A DNA stretch of 64,000 bases from JAFMJV01 sp963814315 (GTDB lineage Bacteria; Chloroflexota; Limnocylindria; Limnocylindrales; CSP1-4). The position numbers and the translations under genes are program-made. Shown here piece by piece: positions 61,062 through 64,000 of this stretch. The notes below the pieces were generated by a model. It did not search any database. It was not told where the DNA came from and saw nothing but the letters and a program-made list of their open reading frames with translations. The first letter of the stretch is position 1. Every line of letters begins with the position of its first letter. The stretch is taken from contig CAWFCG010000003.1 in assembly GCA_963814315.1 (NCBI GenBank), positions 682,001-746,000 of the forward strand, read 5' to 3'.

Positions 61062-61993
61062 CAGACGCGCGACCCGACGACGGCCGTCGATGCGGCTGCG
61101 GATCCGACTGAGGAAGCGGCCGCATCGAGGACGATGCCCTCGATGGTGCCCAGGTCATCCCCGAACAACCGAGCCGCGGTGCGCGCGAAGGTGCCCACAT
61201 CGCCGGTCGTCAACAGCAGATGCCGACCGGGCGCAGCGCCGGGTGCGCCCAGGTCGTGGATCTCGATCAGGCTGGCCAGCGCGCTGGCGGTGGCAGATGC
61301 CGAGTCGATCACCGCGGTGCCCTCCCCTACGATGGCCCGGATGGAGGCGCCCAGGAGTGGGTAGTGGGTGCAGCCCAGTAGAAGGGTGTCGATCCGGGCT
61401 TCTGGACGCATCGGGAAGACGAAAGAAGGGCCTGCATCCCTGGCCGGGTGGACACCGTCGAGGCGCGGCCCGAGGAGCGGAGCGAGCGAGCGACGGAGGG
61501 CAGCATCGACGTCTGGCCCGCTGACCTCGCCGGCCTCGACCAGAGGCACCAGCTCCGGCGTGGCGTGCTCGTACACCTGGACGAAAGGGTCCTCCTCGCC
61601 GATGGCTTCGAAGTAGGCGTGCGAACGCACCGTCGCAGCCGTGGCGATGACACCCACCGCTCGTGTCCGGGTGGCCAACGCGGCGGCCGTCGCCCCCGGC
61701 CGCACGACTCCCAGGATGGGCAGCGCGTAAAGGCGCCGTAGTATCGGCAGCGCGACCGCCGTGGAAGTGTTGCAGGCCACGACGATGGCCTTCACGTCGC
61801 GCCGAGCCAGCTCATCGAGGCACTCGATGCTGAAGCGCACGACCTCATCGTCGGGCCGCGGGCCGTAGGGGGCGCGTTCGTTGTCGCCGAGGTAGAGCGT
61901 GTCCTCAGCAGGCAGTCGCCGAATCACCTCGCGCAGGACGGTCAGGCCGCCTACCCCCGAGTCGAAGAAGCCGATGGGTCGCGGGTCACCCAT
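61061..61993 (-). CDS. murI: Glutamate racemase MurI
   Basis: 310 residues, slightly longer than usual. PIGFFDSGVGGLTVLREV and AIVVACNTSTAVALPIL hold the first catalytic Cys, and LLLGCTHYPLLGASIRA the second. The substrate loop reads YLGDNERAPYGPR where GDTARVPYG is more common. It makes D-glutamate for peptidoglycan. The C-terminus has an Ala/Ser-rich extension. It shares a start/stop overlap with the metalloprotease. Confidence 0.94.
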   Translation of the reverse strand: MGDPRPIGFFDSGVGGLTVLREVIRRLPAEDTLYLGDNERAPYGPRPDDEVVRFSIECLDELARRDVKAIVVACNTSTAVALPILRRLYALPILGVVRPGATAAALATRTRAVGVIATAATVRSHAYFEAIGEEDPFVQVYEHATPELVPLVEAGEVSGPDVDAALRRSLAPLLGPRLDGVHPARDAGPSFVFPMRPEARIDTLLLGCTHYPLLGASIRAIVGEGTAVIDSASATASALASLIEIHDLGAPGAAPGRHLLLTTGDVGTFARTAARLFGDDLGTIEGIVLDAAASSVGSAAASTAVVGSRV

Positions 61994-61998
61994 CGATG

Positions 61999-63165
61999 TC
62001 AGTCGGGCGACCGTGCCAGGGCGGGTGCGGCGGTGGCGGCGCCTGGTGGCGCGGTGAGCTGCTGCACGATGGCCGCGATCTGCTGGCTTGCTCTCGCCTT
62101 CGGCTGCGCCAACACGAAAGGCACGCCTTCCGCACTGGTGGCCTTGACCAGTTGCTGGTCATCAGGGATTGCGACATCTGGTAGTCGACCCAGCTCCGTG
62201 CCCATCTGTTCCGGCTTGATGCCCGGGCTTCCCGCGCGGTTCATCACCAGCATCATCTTCTGGGGCGGCATGCCCGCAGCGATGAACGACTGTCCGGCGA
62301 GGCGGGCGGCCCGGACCGAGCCACGGTCCGGAGTGACGATGCTGATGATGCTGTCAGCATCATCAAGGTAGGCCAGCGTGATGTCAGTGATCGCCGGCGG
62401 CGAGTCGATGATGATGACGTTGTAGATCCGGCGCAGCAGGGAGATCACCTTATCCACGTCGCGCGGGGTGATCATCTCCGCCTGCTCGACGCGCGGCGGT
62501 GCCAGCAGCAGGTCGATCCCGGACGGGTCCCTCCAAAGCACCGAGGCGAGGTCGCTCTCAGCGATCCGATCGGTCGGGAGTTGCAGGATCGAGGGGGCCG
62601 TGTCCGGCACCCGCAGCAGTCCGCGCAGGTCACTGAACTGGAGGTCACCGTCGATGAGCACGACACGAACGCCGGGCATCTGACCGAACGACACCGCGAG
62701 GTTGTAGGCGATGGTGGTACGACCCACGCCACCCTTGCCGGAGTAGACCACGTAAGAGCGTGACATGGCGTTGGGGGCACTGGCACGGTAGCGCGCGTTG
62801 GAGTGATTGAGGGCGTTCATCAACTCGTAGCCCGAGAAGGGCATCGAGAGCACCTCAGTGATGCCCATGCCTTCGCCGGCCTTCACCGGCTTCTGCGGCA
62901 CGGTCACGATGATGATGGGGATACGCAGGCCTGCGTGGCGGACCTGCTCGGCGACCTCCAGGCCGTTCACCTTGCCCTGTAGCAGGGCGTCCACCATCAG
63001 TGCGTCGGGGCGCAATTCACGGATCTGATCCATCACCAAGCGCCCATCGGTAACGGTATCCAGGAGCCGCACCTGCTTCTGGTGTTGGAGAAGGTTTCGC
63101 ACGTACTGCGACACCTGCGGGACATCCTCGACAAGCAGCAGGCGGATCTGGTCTTCGGTAGCCAC
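61999..63165 (-). CDS. cpaE: CpaE-like protein: receiver domain plus ParA/MinD-type ATPase
   Basis: About 388 residues. Residues 1-130 are a receiver-like domain (IRLLLVEDVPQVSQYVRNLL; phospho-Asp likely in MVDALLQG), and the conserved Lys position (K before PF) is Met (LSMPFSGYELM). The ParA-like core has the deviant Walker A YSGKGGVGRTTIAYNLA, Walker A' LIDGDLQFSDLRGLL and VIIIDSPPAITDITL. CpaE-type proteins place pilus or secretion machinery at the cell pole. No pilus genes are in the window; they may lie past murI's operon partners. GTG 63165 was chosen because TATAGT sits six bases upstream. Confidence 0.85.
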   Translation of the reverse strand: MATEDQIRLLLVEDVPQVSQYVRNLLQHQKQVRLLDTVTDGRLVMDQIRELRPDALMVDALLQGKVNGLEVAEQVRHAGLRIPIIIVTVPQKPVKAGEGMGITEVLSMPFSGYELMNALNHSNARYRASAPNAMSRSYVVYSGKGGVGRTTIAYNLAVSFGQMPGVRVVLIDGDLQFSDLRGLLRVPDTAPSILQLPTDRIAESDLASVLWRDPSGIDLLLAPPRVEQAEMITPRDVDKVISLLRRIYNVIIIDSPPAITDITLAYLDDADSIISIVTPDRGSVRAARLAGQSFIAAGMPPQKMMLVMNRAGSPGIKPEQMGTELGRLPDVAIPDDQQLVKATSAEGVPFVLAQPKARASQQIAAIVQQLTAPPGAATAAPALARSPD

Positions 63166-63171
63166 CATCGG

Positions 63172-63177
63172 ACTATA
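63172..63177 (-). promoter_or_regulatory. -10 box TATAGT overlapping the upstream stop codon
   Basis: TATAGT on the minus strand ends six bases before the GTG at 63165. Its central TAG is the stop codon of the methyltransferase gene, so the two functions share bases. Confidence 0.55.
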
Positions 63178-63967
63178 CCAACCGTGCGACGAGGATGGCG
63201 CGGTGACTTCCGGCACCGTATGGGATGGATAGATGGTCCCCCCACAGTTCCACGCGTCCGAAGCCGACTTCCATCGCCAGCCGGCGCAATTGTGGCGCGC
63301 TGACCAGGTGGAGCAGATCGGTCTGGGTGACCCGGGAGACGGGCCCACCATCGGCCGGCGTCCATTCATACAGCTGCGTCAACCGGAGGGTATCCGAGTC
63401 AGGATCGTGGTCGGCGCTGATGGCCTTGCTGACCTCGTCGCCCGTTTCGAGATCGTGGCGCAGCCACTCGTGCTGCAGGCGCCTGTCGTATCGCGCCAGC
63501 TCGGTATCGTCAGGCGTGCCAACCTCGACAGCCGCGATCCCATCGTCCCGGAGGCTCTCTCGCATCGTCACCAGGATGGAGCGACGTGCATCGTCGTCCT
63601 CTGCCAACAAGAATGTATTGACCGCCATCAGCGCGACTCCGAAACGTCGCTCCGTGCGGAAGACGTGGAAATCCGCCTCGTGGAGTTCCAGCCGTTCGCG
63701 CGCCGGTCCGGGCCCCAGCTGCTCCCAGGCTCGACGGGCACGCCGAAGCATGGCCCCATCGAGATCGACGCCGACCACGTCATGCCCGGCGAGCGCCAAC
63801 GGGATGGCCAACCGTCCGCTACCGACGCCGAGCTCCAGGACAGGGCCTCCGGCCTCCCCGGCCAATCGCAGGTACAACTCGGCGTCGTATCCGACATCGA
63901 GGAAGTCGAGGTCGTAGTAGCGCGCCAACCGCTCAGCACGCAGGTCGAACGCCGCGGTGCCGGTCAT
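63173..63967 (-). CDS. Class I SAM-dependent methyltransferase
   Basis: 264 residues. Motif I is VLELGVGSGRLAIPLAL, motif II DVVGVDLDGAMLRRAR and the post-I region LHEADFHVF. A C-terminal cap (TDLLHLVSAPQLRRLAMEVGFGRVELWG) resembles small-molecule methyltransferases. The substrate is unknown. The first ATG at 63967 is 33 bp from the window edge, and the true start could lie outside. Its stop is inside the -10 box of the next gene. Confidence 0.85.
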   Translation of the reverse strand: MTGTAAFDLRAERLARYYDLDFLDVGYDAELYLRLAGEAGGPVLELGVGSGRLAIPLALAGHDVVGVDLDGAMLRRARRAWEQLGPGPARERLELHEADFHVFRTERRFGVALMAVNTFLLAEDDDARRSILVTMRESLRDDGIAAVEVGTPDDTELARYDRRLQHEWLRHDLETGDEVSKAISADHDPDSDTLRLTQLYEWTPADGGPVSRVTQTDLLHLVSAPQLRRLAMEVGFGRVELWGDHLSIPYGAGSHRAILVARLV

Positions 63968-64000
63968 GGGGTCGCCGGGCTCCGGTGCCGCCAGCCTGGA

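Noticed and set aside
1..64000. CRISPR arrays, rRNA genes, insertion sequences, prophage
   Set aside because: No regular repeat-spacer pattern, rRNA-like sequence, intact transposase or phage structural genes were seen; the only recombinase is Xer-like and embedded in a housekeeping operon.

Overview
The window is 64 kb of dense, GC-rich bacterial chromosome with short intergenic gaps and many ATGA-type overlaps. No rRNA, CRISPR array, intact insertion sequence or prophage was seen. The gene content fits Chloroflexota, possibly the Limnocylindria: a TrpB2-type synthase, a DUF2342 metalloprotease, several FemX-like proteins next to mur genes, and many genes whose -10 box lies 6-9 nt before the start codon. 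This placement is inference from gene content, not a phylogeny.

Region 1 (1-31.4 kb) is mostly housekeeping on the minus strand. It holds typA (cut by the edge), aspS, a FemX-like gene, hisS, and a Rel (p)ppGpp enzyme. A compact block is then transcribed in the order topA, xerC/D-like, murJ, femX, femX, murE, with stop/start overlaps or short gaps at every junction. Further on come dprA and comM, a truncated MazF-like toxin beside a 20-bp palindrome, an APH-type kinase, a HipA-like/DUF3037 pair, an SPFH/NfeD pair, a NUDIX protein, TrpB2, a 2'-5' RNA ligase-like protein and a HAD hydrolase. Plus-strand genes here are a membrane protein, a frameshifted MobA-like nucleotidyltransferase and a class C beta-lactamase-fold lipoprotein.

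Region 2 (31.4-45.8 kb) carries a DnaB-like ATPase without the usual N-terminal domain, an M20 dipeptidase, ftsH with a perfect TATAAT promoter, a CAT-anticodon tRNA, two membrane proteins, an FtsB/DivIC-like protein, and an mrfA-mrfB helicase/exonuclease repair pair. A complete osmoprotectant ABC transporter follows (ATPase with CBS domains, two permeases, binding protein).

Region 3 (46-57.1 kb) is an accessory myo-inositol locus in two divergent arms around a perfect 12-bp LacI-type palindrome. The minus arm is iolB, a transaldolase-family gene, iolD and an iolE-like gene. The plus arm is the LacI regulator, an iolG-like dehydrogenase and a ribose/inositol-type ABC transporter, followed by a convergent PfkB kinase. 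A recognisable iolJ and iolA are absent, and the only kinase is not clearly IolC. The transaldolase could cleave 5-keto-2-deoxygluconate without prior phosphorylation. This is the most interesting hypothesis in the window.

Region 4 (57.1-64 kb) has a leaderless hypothetical gene, then on the minus strand a methyltransferase, a CpaE-like receiver-ParA protein, murI, a DUF2342 metalloprotease, a 2-hydroxyacid dehydrogenase and a divergent ychF.
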